Positions 35,252 through 47,942 of a stretch of DNA of 64,000 nt are shown here, one piece after another. Numbering within the stretch: position 1 is the first letter of the stretch; each line of letters opens with the position of its first letter. Under the pieces are notes generated by a model. The model ran no database searches, was not told where the DNA came from, and worked only from the letters and a program-made list of their open reading frames with translations. A program made the translations under genes and the position numbers. The DNA comes from Axinella damicornis (lineage: Eukaryota > Porifera > Demospongiae > Axinellida > Axinellidae), in the NCBI GenBank assembly GCA_963931865.1, contig OZ007516.1, positions 3,218,744-3,282,743 on the forward strand, given 5' to 3'.

Positions 35252-38200
35252 GTGTTATAATATACACACACACACACCTTGTGGCAGTAGCTCCAGTGAC
35301 CTGGAAGTGATGAGTGTGTGAGAAAGGTCCAATTCTCTGAGGCTCTCTAGCGGCTGGTGGAGCAGGTGCCCCAACCCCCTGTCCAACACCTTCACATGAC
35401 TCAACCTCAGAACCTCGATAGACTTGCAGCCTACAGCAGACCAAACCAGCAGTACAAATCAGTAGCATTGTAATCAGTATTCTAGGCTTGGATACTCTAG
35501 GATAATAATGCACATGCAGTCTTGGGTATTCTTGGTTTGTGTATAGTCTTGTGTAACTATGAATCACATAGGCTTTGGCAGTACAGTGTTCTTGCTTTGC
35601 GCATTCCAGTATCTCAGTCGATATTACTATCATTAGCTAAGCAGTCTTGGATATTACAGTAGTCTACGCAGCACAGTTCTGGATATTCTTGGCTTGTACA
35701 GCCTTGATTATAACAACACTTGTATACTCTGCAATCTAAATTACGGGAGGAGGCACAACACAAATTACTACTGACTGCTGACTGACATCTGATGGATCTG
35801 CATATGGTTTCGTTCAGCTGTCTGCATCCATTCAGATTGAGGTAGGTCAGTCCTGAGAGATCTGGAGAATGAGAAATGATCCCCTTCAAGACTACCACTC
35901 CAGCAGGATCTATGACACGTGTGCTCACATGGGAAGAGGCTCATGACTGCCTTGTCAGTGATGATGGTACAGGAGACCAGACTCAGGTGGGTCAGAGACG
36001 TGATATATCTGGAGATTGAAAACACCGACGAGTGAGCATTGAGGTACCTAGTGTCAGGAAGAATGGGTTTCCATGAGCACTATTTGTCAGGAAGATTTAC
36101 CGTAGGCTACCGAGGAGCTCGTTGGTGGCGTACAAATAGTTGTCCAGCTTGATGCTCTGTAAGTGGCTGGCGGAGGAGATGAGTAGATAAGAAGGGTAGG
36201 ATGAAGACTGGGAATAAACAGCAGAGACTGAAGTAGGGCTGAGCGATTGTGGACTTTCCAACATCACGATTCTTTTATCCATACAATCACGATTATCGAT
36301 TATATCACGATCATGCCAAAATTCCCGCCTGAAGGAGACCTGCATACACCATTCAAAGCCACAAGGCTACTATGGCATTGCCGTGCTTCTGTATTCATAG
36401 CCATGATTATTGTATTCACAGTCCTGCTAAGTATATTCATGAAAACCCATAAGCACTTTTGCACGGCTGACTAACATCTTAGTCGAGATTGCTGCCATCA
36501 CCATCACGATGTTCAGAGATAATTGCTCAGCCCTACTCTGAAGCAAACTGGATTCGGCAAACAGAGTCAACTGACTCATGACTTCTGTTTGTCTTGGGAA
36601 GTAAAAAAGACACAAGCAAACACACACGAGCTAGTGACGCAGTTGGTTACAGCAACGAGGTAGACACCTACCATCCATAAAAGGCAGGTAATGTCTTTGG
36701 GTGGAGTCTCTTTGCTTCCATGAGTGCACCAAGGAGTCGCTGGGCAGCGAGGGGGGTGAGGGAGGAGCAGGAGGGGAGGCCATAGCTGGTACTCCACCCC
36801 ACCACTGCCCGAGTACACAGAGTCTCCAGAGAGGGGATGGAGGAATGCAGGTGCGGGGCTGAGGAGGGTTGGAGCAGAGATCAGTACAACTGCAAGTTGA
36901 CTTTAGGACAAATGGGTGAACCAGTTGGACTTCAGTACACATACTTTTATACTATCATTAGTTCACACAGCAGACCAGATGTCCAGGACTTAAAGATATC
37001 ACACTGACCACAGTTAGAAGTACATACCAGATGGTTGATTTCCCTGCCAACATGTTACTCATTCCAAAGAGTCCATTGTTCAAAGCGGCACACAGAGACT
37101 AGGTAGGCATGTGAAGCCACTATAAGATTTGTACCTTTTTGGACAACAGGAGAAATGGCGACTTCAGCTCTCTTCATAGCCGCTTTTCTGGCTATAAGAG
37201 GTACACAACATCAAGTACTCATAAACACATCGAACGTTACTCCACGAGTACCCACCTGTGTCCTGACGTAACTCAGCTGGTCTCTGGGCATCTCCAAACA
37301 CCATACGTGCCTCCTTCCCCCCAAGCCTGTGTCCCTCCCCACCAAACAACTCATCGTCATCGCCCCCCATGAATGCAGCCTGATGTCTAGGGGGGAAATT
37401 GACATTTACCCTTGGTTGAGGGATATGAGGAGGTACGTTCCTGCCAAAGGCAGGAGGGAGGCCCAAGTGAGGTAGCGGCGGAGGGAAGTTGAAAGGAGGT
37501 TGCTGATTAGAGGGATCATCATCGTCATCGTCACTGGAATCAGAATGTGACGACGCAGCTTTATCTTGCTGATCTGGTTCATGTTCCTCGGTTTCCATGG
37601 CTTCATCCGATATTCTGAACTCATCTGACCTTTGACCTTGGTGTGGTGGATGCTGGCTTCTACCAGGAACTCCCCCAAATGTGTGACCAACTCCACTAAA
37701 CACCCCTTGAGCATTGCCGGGATGAGTACTGGGGGGAGGGTGGGTTGAAACATCCTTCTTGAAAGTCCTAGTACTAGCAGGATGTCCGCTGATTGCCCCA
37801 CTTTGTGGCTCCTCCCATTCCATCTTTACCTCGGCTTGTCCTTCCGTCTTCCTCTTGGCAGTGGCAGTGGCAGTGGCGTGGCTGCTCACCACCAGGGAGA
37901 CAGAGGGGCACAGACCGAGGGACTGGAGTGTTGACAGAGCCTCCTCTGGGGTGAACTCGTGGTGGGGGAATGGCTATAGCAAATCAGAATGGATAATGTG
38001 TGTTGAACAGACAAATCCGTGTGAATAGAGGGTGGTTTTTGGACTAATACGAGAGACAATTTGCTAGACCTAACACAAAAAATCTTTTTCAAAAGCAGCC
38101 TTCAAACAAAAATCTGCTTGGGTGATGCAAGTTCTATGGTACCTGAAGTAGCCTTGTTCCGAGGCCCCGCCCCAGCTTTCATACTGCAAGCGACAAAAGC

Positions 38201-40022
38201 TGGGGCGGAGCCTGGAAACAAGGCTAACCTGAAGTGGGTATGTATGTACATGTACATGCATATCATACACTTTGATTAATGTATGTGTAACACGTAAAAC
38301 AGGTCTGACCTGTACAAGTTGCACACTGTTGAGTTTGGGATCGCTGGACAGCACAAAGGTTGCCACTTCACCCAGAGTGGCAGTTGGGGAGAAGTTATGG
38401 CGTAACACCTTCCCGCTGGGAAACCTAACCTGCAGCATGTAATGAACCATGCACATTCACTGCGTAAATCAGATATTCGAGTGGCAATTTCACGCCTGGT
38501 AGGGCATGCTCACCCCTCATGCATTGCATTGCATTCACACAGCTCATACTTACAGCTTGCCCCAATTAACGCACACCTATATGGTTGCCTAAATGACCAA
38601 TGGCGGCCAATGGAATGACCAAATGCTCATAACTCCATCACCAAAGTAATGTGAAGGTGTCAGTCGAAGATATTTGGAGGGGGGGGGGGGGGGGGGGTGC
38701 ACCGTTTGAGAGCGCTAAAATTAAACATATCCATTACACTATGCGCATACATTATTTCTCTACCAGGAGTGTACAGTGTAATCTAACAAGCACGCTCACC
38801 TGGACTCTGCAGACATCACTCTTCCTCTGGCCATCCTTTTCCGTACTCCTCTCACTTTCTCCCCCTCCCTTTCCTCCCCCATCTCCTCCCTTCGCTCCCT
38901 TTCCATCCCCAGTACTTTGCTGTTGCTTCTCAGGGGCAGTTCGTTTGGATCGGTCCTGCATTGCTTTCCTGTCATCAGCGATTTGCCGCTTGACTTGATG
39001 TCGTGCCTACTCAGGTAGAGAGGAGAGTCCAAGGTCAATATGGTGAGCTGTAAGTTGCTCAGAAAGATTAACCACACAGCCATGTTCCCACACATACTGG
39101 ACCAACCTTATAGCACTAAATGGAAGGTTGCTGGTGGCCCAGCGAGTAAAGCATTGGACTGTGTACCTACATGTAGGTTCCCGAAGAAGTAGATCTGGGA
39201 AATCCTTTAGAGTGGTCTTGTGGCTTTCTAGGTTGTATACCATCCGTGTCACAGCACAGCAATAGCCCAACCCTGTGGCATTGTCACAGGGTTCATGTTG
39301 TTGTACTGGTCAGACCAGTACAACAACATGATACTGAAATTGGATTTGGCATCCAGTCTCAATTATGAGAAATTACTCTGGAAAGAACAGAAGGTCCTAC
39401 CTTGATCTCTGCCACCCTCTTCTCTCTTGCCTTCCTCACCACCTCCTCCCTCTCCTTGGCAGCGTACCGCTCCTTTTCCCTCATGCGATCTTCCCCCAGG
39501 TTGGACCTGCTGTGCATGGGCTGAGCAGGAGCAGAAAGCTCTTGACGAGATGAGATGGCCGGGTGGACGTCAGGGTCAGAGGTCATGGGAGGTGAAGTGA
39601 GGCGGAGAGGGGGGGTTGTGTGGGTTTGGGGGGAAGAGACAGATGGTGAAGATGAAAGGCCCTGCTGAGACCTCCGCAATAGCCTGTGTGATATCCAGGG
39701 ACAAGCAGATCATGAACAATAAGAGTGCAATGCCCCCCCCCCCCCCGAACTTGAGTAATCACTGTGCAACCGCTAACCAACGTGGAAAATACAATCTCAT
39801 TGGCTCTGCCAACATAATTTCCAGTGATGTCCACGAAAACATGACCAGAAATTTGCTTTCCCCTCCCCCGGGCCCAGCCCCTTCCCCAACCCACCATTCT
39901 GTGGCAGCCTGGAGGTTGAACTGGGCACCAGGGGAGTTCTGTGCCATGGCTACTTGACACTCTTCAATCTGATCTGGCTCAAACCCCATGGACAACAACT
40001 GTGCATACAACGCGTCCTGCAT
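32589..40022 (-). CDS. UBA-UBX-leucine-rich-repeat protein, multi-exon
   Basis: N-terminal UBA domain (LYAQLLSMGFEPDQIEECQV, then AATEWLLRR across the first splice), a charged helix (REKERYAAKEREEVVRKARE), a UBX domain (VRFPSGKVLRHNFSPTATLG; FPHH in place of the usual FPR loop), an acidic/proline-rich linker, then about ten LRRs such as LTYLNLNGCRQLNETIC, and an EEEEEEEDDG tail. UBA binds ubiquitin and UBX binds p97, so a p97 adaptor with an LRR substrate arm is inferred. Exons, high to low: 39895-40022, 39401-39683, 38800-39006, 38310-38429, 37256-37973, about 37059-37098, 36672-36858, 36101-36166, 35929-36008, 35787-35861, 35301-35430, 34800-34840, 34265-34430, 34129-34200, 33913-34056, about 33774-33845, two small exons near 33530-33576 and 33350-33418, 33171-33266, 32589-32689. 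Joins at 37.1-37.3 kb and 34.8-35.3 kb are unresolved. An in-frame upstream ATG exists at 40058. Confidence 0.8.
34431..34640. repeat. (GT)n microsatellite in an LRR-gene intron
   Basis: About 200 bp of GT/CA repeats with two related interruptions (GTATGTACATGTGTGTGTACG), lying directly upstream of the exon 34265-34430 in the direction of transcription. Confidence 0.95.
35199..35277. repeat. (CA)n microsatellite in an LRR-gene intron
   Basis: CA repeats interrupted by TACGTGTTATAATAT, starting about 25 bp beyond the donor of exon 35301-35430. Confidence 0.9.
36234..36536. mobile_element. Non-autonomous hAT-type element
   Basis: Terminal inverted repeats TAGGGCTGAGCGAT and ATTGCTCAGCCCTA enclose about 300 bp with sub-terminal complementary segments (CATCACGAT). 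Flanks GACTGAAG and CTCTGAAG agree at six of eight positions, compatible with an aged 8-bp target duplication. It lies in an intron of the UBA-UBX-LRR gene. Confidence 0.75.
38149..38226. repeat. Palindromic mini-element
   Basis: 78-bp hairpin, outer arms TAGCCTTGTTCCGAGGC, inner CCCCGCCCCAGCTTT and AAAGCTGGGGCGG; it belongs to the subtype with the AGCTTT inner arm. Confidence 0.85.
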
Positions 40023-41120
40023 GATGGCTGTACCGTGCGATAAGTCTTCTTTCAGCAAAGTTCAAAGTTCATGGATAACCAACGCTAGTACGCATGCGCA
40101 TAATTATGCGCAAGAAAGAGCGGGTACAACAGTTCACCAATGCACACACATAATATTACTTTGTTATACCACCGATGTTATAATGCAGAACTGCCAAAGA
40201 GCAACTTCTGATACTCTTCCGGCTTCATTTCCAGCAATGGCACGGCTGTCTAAATGCAGTTAGAGAGCCGTCGCCATATTGGTCTTTCAGCTGCTACGTG
40301 ACACAGAAATCCATCTACGTCTGTAAGCATGTCAGACGTCCTAATTACCATTCAGCTGGGCACCACTAGGGAGTATAGTTTTCAAATTAAGCTCACATCT
40401 GATTGGTTTAGCATCAGACCATATACTTAGTTAAGCTATAGCCAATGGTGTTGAAAACCTACCCTGGGATACAAGACTAGAATTGAGTATCAAGCATTGT
40501 AACAACAGTCATAATGAAATAGTGGAAGGAGGGGAAAGGGGGTACATTATGATGATTATAACTCAGGAAGTATCTGTTTCATTAAGACGTTCCCTTAATG
40601 AAGCTAATTGCTTTTCAAGGTCCATTGCACGTGCTTCACTACAACGGCGTTTAGCTGATTCGTCTTCAGCCCTTATTTCAGCTTTTTCACGCTTATCTGA
40701 TTCCATTTCAGCCCTTATTTCAGCGTTTTTCTGTCGTTCTTGGGCTAGTTGCACTTCCAGTTTTGCCTCTTTCAAACTGAAACACCAACATGGCGCGCGA
40801 CGGCTCTCTAACTGCATTTCGACAGCCGTGCCATATTGCTGGAAATGAAGCCGGAAGGAGTATCAAAGTTGGTTTTTGGCAGTTCTGCACAAGCCTTATT
40901 ATAACATCGGTGGTATAACAAAGTAATGATTGTGCATTGGTGAACGGTGTATCCAAGTAGCGTGGCAACACATTGCTCAACCTGTCACTGTTGTACCGGG
41001 TATTCTCATTACTGCATGGGACACCTACCCTGGGATACAAGACTACAATTGAGTATCAAGCATTGTAACAACAGAAATAGTGGAAGGAGGGGAAAGGGGG
41101 TACATTATGATGATTATAAC
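40023..41120. repeat. Duplicated and inverted block between two genes
   Basis: Two nested structures are visible. Segment 40128-40273 recurs inverted at 40796-40947 (arms of about 150 bp, both containing the AACATCGGTGGTATAACAAA stretch). Between and beyond the arms, 40460-40768 is a direct copy of 41025-41370, the 3' end and flank of the coiled-coil gene at 41121-42680. The order suggests a local duplication-inversion. No complete gene is present. Confidence 0.8.
40563..40790 (-). pseudogene. 3'-end duplicate of the coiled-coil gene
   Basis: This frame reads the same C-terminus as the 519-aa gene beside it (EIRAEMESDKREKAEIRAE through LRERLNETDTS and stop) but begins at a non-homologous junction near 40780. 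It has one copy of the ESDKREKAEIRAE unit where the parent has two, and no N-terminal domain. It is most simply a truncated duplicate. Confidence 0.75.
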
Positions 41121-42680
41121 TCAGGAAGTATCTGTTTCATTAAGACGTTCCCTTAATGAAGCTAATTGCTTTTCAAGGTCCATTGCACGTGCTTCACTAC
41201 AACGGCGTTTAGCTGATTCGTCTTCAGCCCTTATTTCAGCTTTTTCACGCTTATCTGATTCCATTTCAGCCCTTATTTCAGCTTTTTCACGCTTATCTGA
41301 TTCCATTTCAGCCCTTATTTCAGCGTTTTTCTGTCGTTCTTGGGCTAGTTGCACTTCCAGTTGTGCCTCTTTCATATTCTTGTCAGCAACAATAGCTTTC
41401 ATTTCACTCAGTTTTTGTTCATACGCCAACTTTTCTTTGGCAAGTTGTGTCTCCAACTTTGAAAGCTCTACCACAGCATCTTTCTTTTTATCTTCTGCAT
41501 CTTTTAGATCACGTCGCAGACAATCCATTTTGCTAAGATAGTCAGCTTCAAGTGCAATCATCTTTTTGCTTGCAGCAGTTTGTTGAGCTACCATGGATTT
41601 TGATGTTTCCTTATTCTTCTCCTTTAATTCTTCATTCTCTTTTTCAAAACTTGCAATTTGCGTTTGCAACACTGCAATTTGTGTGTCTAACCTTGCAATT
41701 CGTGTTTCCAACTTCACAATTTTTTGTTCTCTTTCCTGCATTTTAGCTCTCAATTCGTTAATTTCTTTATCCTTTTCCTGGGCTTCTCTATCCTTCTCCT
41801 TTGTTAATTTTTCCAGTTGTTGTTGTAGGCTATTATTCTCGGCACGTGATTTTTGTAGTTCTTCCTTCGTTTGACTCAGTTCAGCATCTTTCAGGTTAGC
41901 ATTGAGGCGAACACTTCTTAGTGCCTCATCAAGCGTCAAGGTGGTTGCACTGCAGCTCTGGGGTTGAGGAACTGCTAGCTGCTGACCACCAGATGTCACA
42001 AGTGTGTGATTCTGAGTACCCTTTCCAGTTTCTTCCACTGCAGAGTTCTCAGCCGGTTCCAGAGTCAATGCTGGTTGTTCTGAAGCTTGGCTATGTGTGT
42101 GTTGTACACTGTCAATTGGCATAAAGTCCGGTTGAGATGTTGATGAGAGATCGTGGTTAGCCAGTGAAAGAGTAGAATCAGGTTCTTGCCATACTCCTGA
42201 GTCCACGGAAAGATTGCTAGAATCTACAATGCTTTCATCAGGAGGTGCTGTAGCTGTACTTGATCCACTAACGTTTGCAATGGGATGTTGGCCACTGAAG
42301 GATCCACCAGGATGAGGCCCCGAGAACGCTCTTTCTGGCTGGTCGGTGACCTCTTCACGATCTGGGCCATATTGAGCCAAACGTTCAAGCTTTTTCTGTA
42401 AATGAGCGATCGCAGGTAGTGTCTTCAACGTTTTCAGTAAGCGCTCGAATGTTTCACCAGTGTCATCAGTGGTGACTCTGCTCTGAATAGCAGACCAGAA
42501 CTTGTTGGCCTTCGTATAAAGATTAAACGATGAGTTGGTCAGCCCACTCTGAGTTGAAGACGCAATCAGTCCCTCGGAATACGCCTCGTTGATCAATCCC
42601 TCGATACACGGTACGGTTCCGTCCACCAAACGAGAAAACATAGTTCTAAAAGCATCACATCTGTACTGATATGTTGACAT
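41121..42680 (-). CDS. Coiled-coil protein with a helical, possibly death-fold N-terminus
   Basis: 519 aa, single exon. Residues 1-105 form a predicted all-helical domain (MSTYQYRCDAFRTMFSRLVD; GLINEAYSEGLIASSTQSGL; TFERLLKTLKTLPAIAHLQK) with the hydrophobic spacing of CARD or other death-fold domains; this is a judgement by eye, not a family match. Residues 105-245 are a Ser/Pro/Gln-rich disordered linker. Residues 250-519 are a long heptad coiled coil (KDAELSQTKEELQKSRAENN onward) ending in a tandem MESDKREKAEIRAE repeat. The gene nested in RACGAP1 (48193-49926) has the same order of parts and a similar start (MSKYEY). An oligomerising adaptor or scaffold is inferred. No membrane anchor is seen here, unlike the paralog. 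Confidence 0.82.
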   Translation of the reverse strand: MSTYQYRCDAFRTMFSRLVDGTVPCIEGLINEAYSEGLIASSTQSGLTNSSFNLYTKANKFWSAIQSRVTTDDTGETFERLLKTLKTLPAIAHLQKKLERLAQYGPDREEVTDQPERAFSGPHPGGSFSGQHPIANVSGSSTATAPPDESIVDSSNLSVDSGVWQEPDSTLSLANHDLSSTSQPDFMPIDSVQHTHSQASEQPALTLEPAENSAVEETGKGTQNHTLVTSGGQQLAVPQPQSCSATTLTLDEALRSVRLNANLKDAELSQTKEELQKSRAENNSLQQQLEKLTKEKDREAQEKDKEINELRAKMQEREQKIVKLETRIARLDTQIAVLQTQIASFEKENEELKEKNKETSKSMVAQQTAASKKMIALEADYLSKMDCLRRDLKDAEDKKKDAVVELSKLETQLAKEKLAYEQKLSEMKAIVADKNMKEAQLEVQLAQERQKNAEIRAEMESDKREKAEIRAEMESDKREKAEIRAEDESAKRRCSEARAMDLEKQLASLRERLNETDTS

Positions 42681-42947
42681 CTTGCAAAAAAAACGAGGGA
42701 GGGTCTAACTTGCAGATTACGTAATGTGTATTGTCACATGACATAGCATACGCATGCATGACATACGTATATGTACACGTACACACACGTGACGTCATTT
42801 CTGTATAACTTTATTATTAGGTCCGGCATCCGGTCGGCATGATGTCACTTCCTATTTGGATTGACCAATTTGGAATTAGAAGGGGGGAATCATTCCCTTT
42901 GGAACACAAGCTAATGCATTCCAACTTGAGATAGGGCTACATTCTAC

Positions 42948-43003
42948 TAGTCTCGTTCCCAGACCCCAATGCACGTGCACGTTCGGGGTCTGGGAACGAG
43001 ACT
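42948..43003. repeat. Palindromic mini-element (TAGTCTCGTTCCCAGAC subtype)
   Basis: 56-bp, essentially perfect 20-bp arms (TAGTCTCGTTCCCAGACCCC and complement) separated by AATGCACGTGCACGTT. Confidence 0.9.
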
Positions 43004-43301
43004 AACATTCTACATGCAATGTTGATTAACTAGTACACAGGAAGTGACATCATGTGGAAACTGCACTGGTCGTGCTGGATTTATTTTGTAAATACTGATG
43101 ACTGGTCCGGAGTACACACACTAAGTATAGGTATCCTACTTCCTGCCTGACTTCTTAGGAAACTTGACTGTCGAGCAAAGTCGTTGCCAGCTAGGCTATG
43201 AAAAATAGTATGGTGTAACATGCATACATAAATAGAGCCAACTGTAATGTGTTATTGATAGTGAGGTTAAGGTACTGTCAGTTTCTTCAGAGGCCAATAG
43301 T

Positions 43302-46300
43302 CTATTGCAGAGCTGCAAAGAAGTTGCCATTCCTCCTTTGCCTGGGCGCAGAGGATCCATTGACCCCAGACCTGGAGGAAGGAACAATATCAATATGAAC
43401 CAGCCGAGTTGAATACTTATCTACGTACAAATCCTAGCATCACATAATATGCAACAGAGCAAAATTACAACCATCTGCTCAAAATAAATTCAGCTGGCTC
43501 GTGAGTCTACTGCTGGTAGGGCTCAGGCGCTGTCACAATACGGCAAATTGGCATATTGCATGCAAGATGTTCACAATATATTGCTGTATTGCAATACACA
43601 GATGTGGTTATTATTAAACCAGTAACAGGAAGAGCAAGTATACATTCAGCAAGTCTTAAAACTACAAGAAGGTTAACGCCTTAGGTTATCGTACAGAAAA
43701 AGAAGTTTGTCAACGTTTTCAGGCAAAAGACAGGATCTCTTGCCATTTACGAGGTTGCCTGCCGAGCTAAACAGCCTTTCGCTGGGCACACTTTGTGGCA
43801 CAATACACGCAATACGCTGCAATATATTGCCCTACGCAATAAATTATATCGATATGTCGAAGTAAGTGTATTGAATTGTATTGCGATACGTCGTATTGCA
43901 ATATAGCTACATATTGATATATTGTGACAGCCCTAACTGCTGGTACATGTACTCTCATTAGTTGAGATGAACATCCAGCACATTAGTTCACCTGGCCATA
44001 AGTGGGGTCCTTCCTGCAAAACCCCTGGACCTGGGGGACTGGCAGGACCCTAGGAAGGGGCTCTCTGGTACAGGCCTCAGCTCAGGGGTTGCAGGGGAGA
44101 TGGCTCCTGGGCTGGATTGAGAGGAGGGTGTGGGGGACTGCGGGTCAGGATTGTCCACAGGAGAGAGATACTGACGCCAGTAGTCACATGAGATGCCGAG
44201 CAGACGCTGCATCACCTGGGAAGGGAAATAAGGAGGAGGAAGAGAAGTTTAAGGGGAAGTTTGTTCGGCATGCAGATCAATTCACCAACATACACATAGG
44301 TATAGAAAGAAGACCCAAATGTCCCTCTCTCCCACCTTGGGTTGTTTCTGTGTGTCCTGCCACATGATGGACGGCTCAGGATTGGCACACCCATGGCCCA
44401 CAATGGTCGGACCAAACACTTTGGCCAGACTGGCAGCCGGCATCTTGTTGGCATCACTGTAGGAAGCAACCCTGTGGAGGAAGTGAGGCAAGGCATTATT
44501 AAAATTCTAATAATAATTGCTGGCCTTGTTGTAATAGTATGCACACTAGTCTCGTTCCCAGACCCTCAGGGGGGTCTGGACACCAAACCATACACACACT
44601 TACTTCTGTAGGTGCAGTATAATAAAGGCGAGGGTGTCTTTGTTGGCGGGAGGCAGCTCAGCTATAGACTCCAGTGTAGAAGCCAGACCGTACTCTTCAC
44701 TCTCAGCCTCTGCAGGGACAAGGAGGCAGTGTAGTATTACACACAGGCCATACACCATGCACAAAATTGTGTGAGAGGAAAAATGCAAATGTGCTATTGC
44801 TGAGTCATGTGGTGGTCAGAAGGGAGAGTTGAAGATGCTATACTCACCGGTGGTATCCATGAAGGCCTTGTGCATTCGGAAGGTGAGCAGAGGCTCCCGG
44901 AGTTTGCGGAGGAAGTCCTTGACGACACCACAGAGCACATTGATGTCTTCCACTCTCTCCAGTCCAGGGTTGCCCTTCACACGAAGGAGACGCTCCTTCA
45001 CCTCCTTGATCATCTTGTCAGAGCTGTGTGTCGTGCGAGGATGGTGAGAGCAGAGACAGTTAAGTTAGTGCATACTAACAGGATAAAGTAACATGGGTTT
45101 CTAGGGTGTATGGGATTTGTACCCTGAGTGCAGTTTTACATATTCCAAGGAATACATAAAACTGCACAAAGGGGCATACACCCTAGAAACCCATGGTATA
45201 GCTGACTTGTACCTATAATACACGGAAATTGGAATTATGATGTGTGCGTGGGTATTAGTGTATGTTTGTACTCCACTGAAATGTAATTATTAGTTTCAGT
45301 TTTGAGAAGAAACCACAGTTGCCATGGAGCCCCCAGGGTACATGGATGTACCCCTGGCTTCAAAGGCACCGCTTAGTGTACAAGGGATTTGTCCACTGTG
45401 GTGGTGCCTTTCAAATGCCAACACACTATGGTACAAATTGGATTGGATATTTTATGATTGGGTATGTAAGACAGGATACTTGACTACTTTGTTGCTGTTT
45501 GTGATGTTGTGAACATACCCTGGCACTCTGTAGATGCCGACCTGGGTGAGTCCCCTCTTCTCGATCTCAGTGATACAGTGGACAATGAGTGCAGGCAAAC
45601 GGGGAACAGAGGTGGGACAGAAGGCTGCCAAGTCAGCATCCTGTGAGGAGGAACATAGCCCCTAAAAGGTTATATCTAGGTTGAATGTAGGAATGACTTA
45701 GCCTCGTCCCCAGGCCTCTGCCTAGATTTTATCTCGCAGCAGTGGAGAAAATTTTTCTCCACAGCTGCGAGATAAAATCTGGGCGGAGGCCTGGGAATGA
45801 GGCTAAGAGTGGCTGACATTATTGCAAGTTAGAAAATCACTAGCACCATCAGTACCCATCCCTAGTTCAACAAGTTGCAGTGAAGTCTCCTTACGTGGAA
45901 CCTCTTCTTTGGAGTTGGGACAGAGGGCACACAGGGGAGGGGCACATTGGTCTCACAGTCTGGGTGGCATACAGCACGGCAGTCTAGGGAGAAGGGAGGG
46001 AGACAGGTAAAATTCTGATACATCCATTGGTGCAGTGTAGCACAAGTTGACCACAAATTTAAAATTAAAACTGTCCATTTTTTTCAACACACATGGCAGG
46101 TGACAAAAAAAGTTTGATTGATTGATTGCATACCTCTACACTTGAGGCACTTCTGCCCGAACTTGACTTTCTTGTTGCACTGCAGAGCAGAAGAGAGCAT
46201 CTCAATGTCTTTGACTCAACAAATCATGTCTTGTGACAACTCACCACTTGGCAGGTCTCAACCTTGACCAGGGTCTTCTTGAAGAATATGTGGCGCTAGA

Positions 46301-47910
46301 GGAGCAGGGGAGGAGGGGGGATTATAAAAGTAAAGTACTGATTGGCCCATGCAACATCTTCAATACAGAATGCATACAATGTCATAATAATATGCACACA
46401 TTCCAGAAGTGTGCTAACAACGTACCCTCTGCTGATTGATGTCGGAGCGGAATCTGAGCGGGGTGACGGGTATGACAGGCACCTGAAAGTTTACACCAAT
46501 CTCCCGCTCTGTATCGGAGGAGGGAAGATCAGGATACATCCGGGGAGAGAGAGGTGGGGCACTGGGGGCATCGTCAGACTCAAATTCAGACACTTGTGAC
46601 ATCTCATCCTCTCGTGGAGGAGGACTTTTGAAGGTATCCATTTCGTCTGCATGTGTATGTGCATGAGCACATGTTGGAGAAAGTCAATGAACACTGCACT
46701 GAAGCACTTGAAAGCCAAGCATAAGGGAAAGTAGAAATCCAAACCTAATTACAGTCATGCTTCCAGACTGAGAGCATGTTGTCTAATCCACCGTGCTTCC
46801 GTTGCACACTCACCTCCTCCGGACCCAGGGCTGGCCATCTGCTTGAGGTGAGCCTTGGTTGGGCGCCTTCTGTTCCTGTGTGGAGGGGGTTTCTTGAACT
46901 GCTTCTCTAGACGAGGGACCTTGTACAGCTCTCCCTCTGGGCTCAGAGAGGACTTGCCCCGCTTGTATTGGCCTCCAGCTGCATCTTCCTGCATGTGTGT
47001 GTATGATACAACAATGAAATTGGAGTAGACCAACTCAGTGAAGTATCACACTCACATTAGATCTCTTCCTCTTCTTGGGTGGGGAGAACTTCTGGGTGAC
47101 TTTGTCTACACTGGCTGTGCGGCGCTGTGGATAACAATAGTAACATACTCTGCCAATGTTGCTGTGCTTTATAGTATGTTACGTAGTTCAAAAAGTACTC
47201 ACTCTCTTCCATTTTGTGCCATTCCCCGCCTCCTATAATATAGTGTTTGTGCATACAACGATGCATGTGTCAGGTATATACATACATATGGTAATATAAT
47301 ACAAACCTCCAGCCTCATTCTCAGGATGCAGTATAAACAGTGATCATGAATGAGTTTTGGGACCAAGTTGAGGCTACCTCCCACTGTCCCTCTACTCACC
47401 TCATCCACATCAAGGGGGTCCACACTAACGTCAGAAGGGGACAGGACCACACTGGGCTCATCCAGCAAGCTCCTCCTGTAGCATGGCAAAGATGAACGTG
47501 TAGCCAGTATCAAGAGTATAGGACCTCTCCTACAGGGAACTCAAGCTGCCAGGGCACAGATAATCCTAGGCTGAACAACATGCTTGGGTTGGTTGGACAC
47601 TTATCTCCACTTGGATGTTTGATGCAGAATCACGTATACATATATCCAGCCGTTGCTGTTAACAGCCATCTTAGTATTACGGCTTTTTAACGGTAGTAAG
47701 GCAATTGCTGTTGAGTGTTTTCATGCTGAGTCTGCTATTAACTCCTCCCCATATTAGGATGAAAGCTGAGCATGCCATCAAGGTATCCTGTACTCCCAGT
47801 AGCTACATTGGCAACACTCGTACATGTACTTAGGAAAACACTCAGGTTTCGTAAGCATTCCCAGAGGGTCTGCCGAGTGCCTAGGGTGATCTCCCAAATG
47901 AAATTCTAAA

Positions 47911-47942
<32 letters not shown>

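Noticed and set aside
39128..39200. Second tRNA-derived SINE head (GGTGGCCCAGCGAGTAAAGC)
   Set aside because: An A-box-like stretch is visible, but the B box and anticodon arm are too degraded to support the call.
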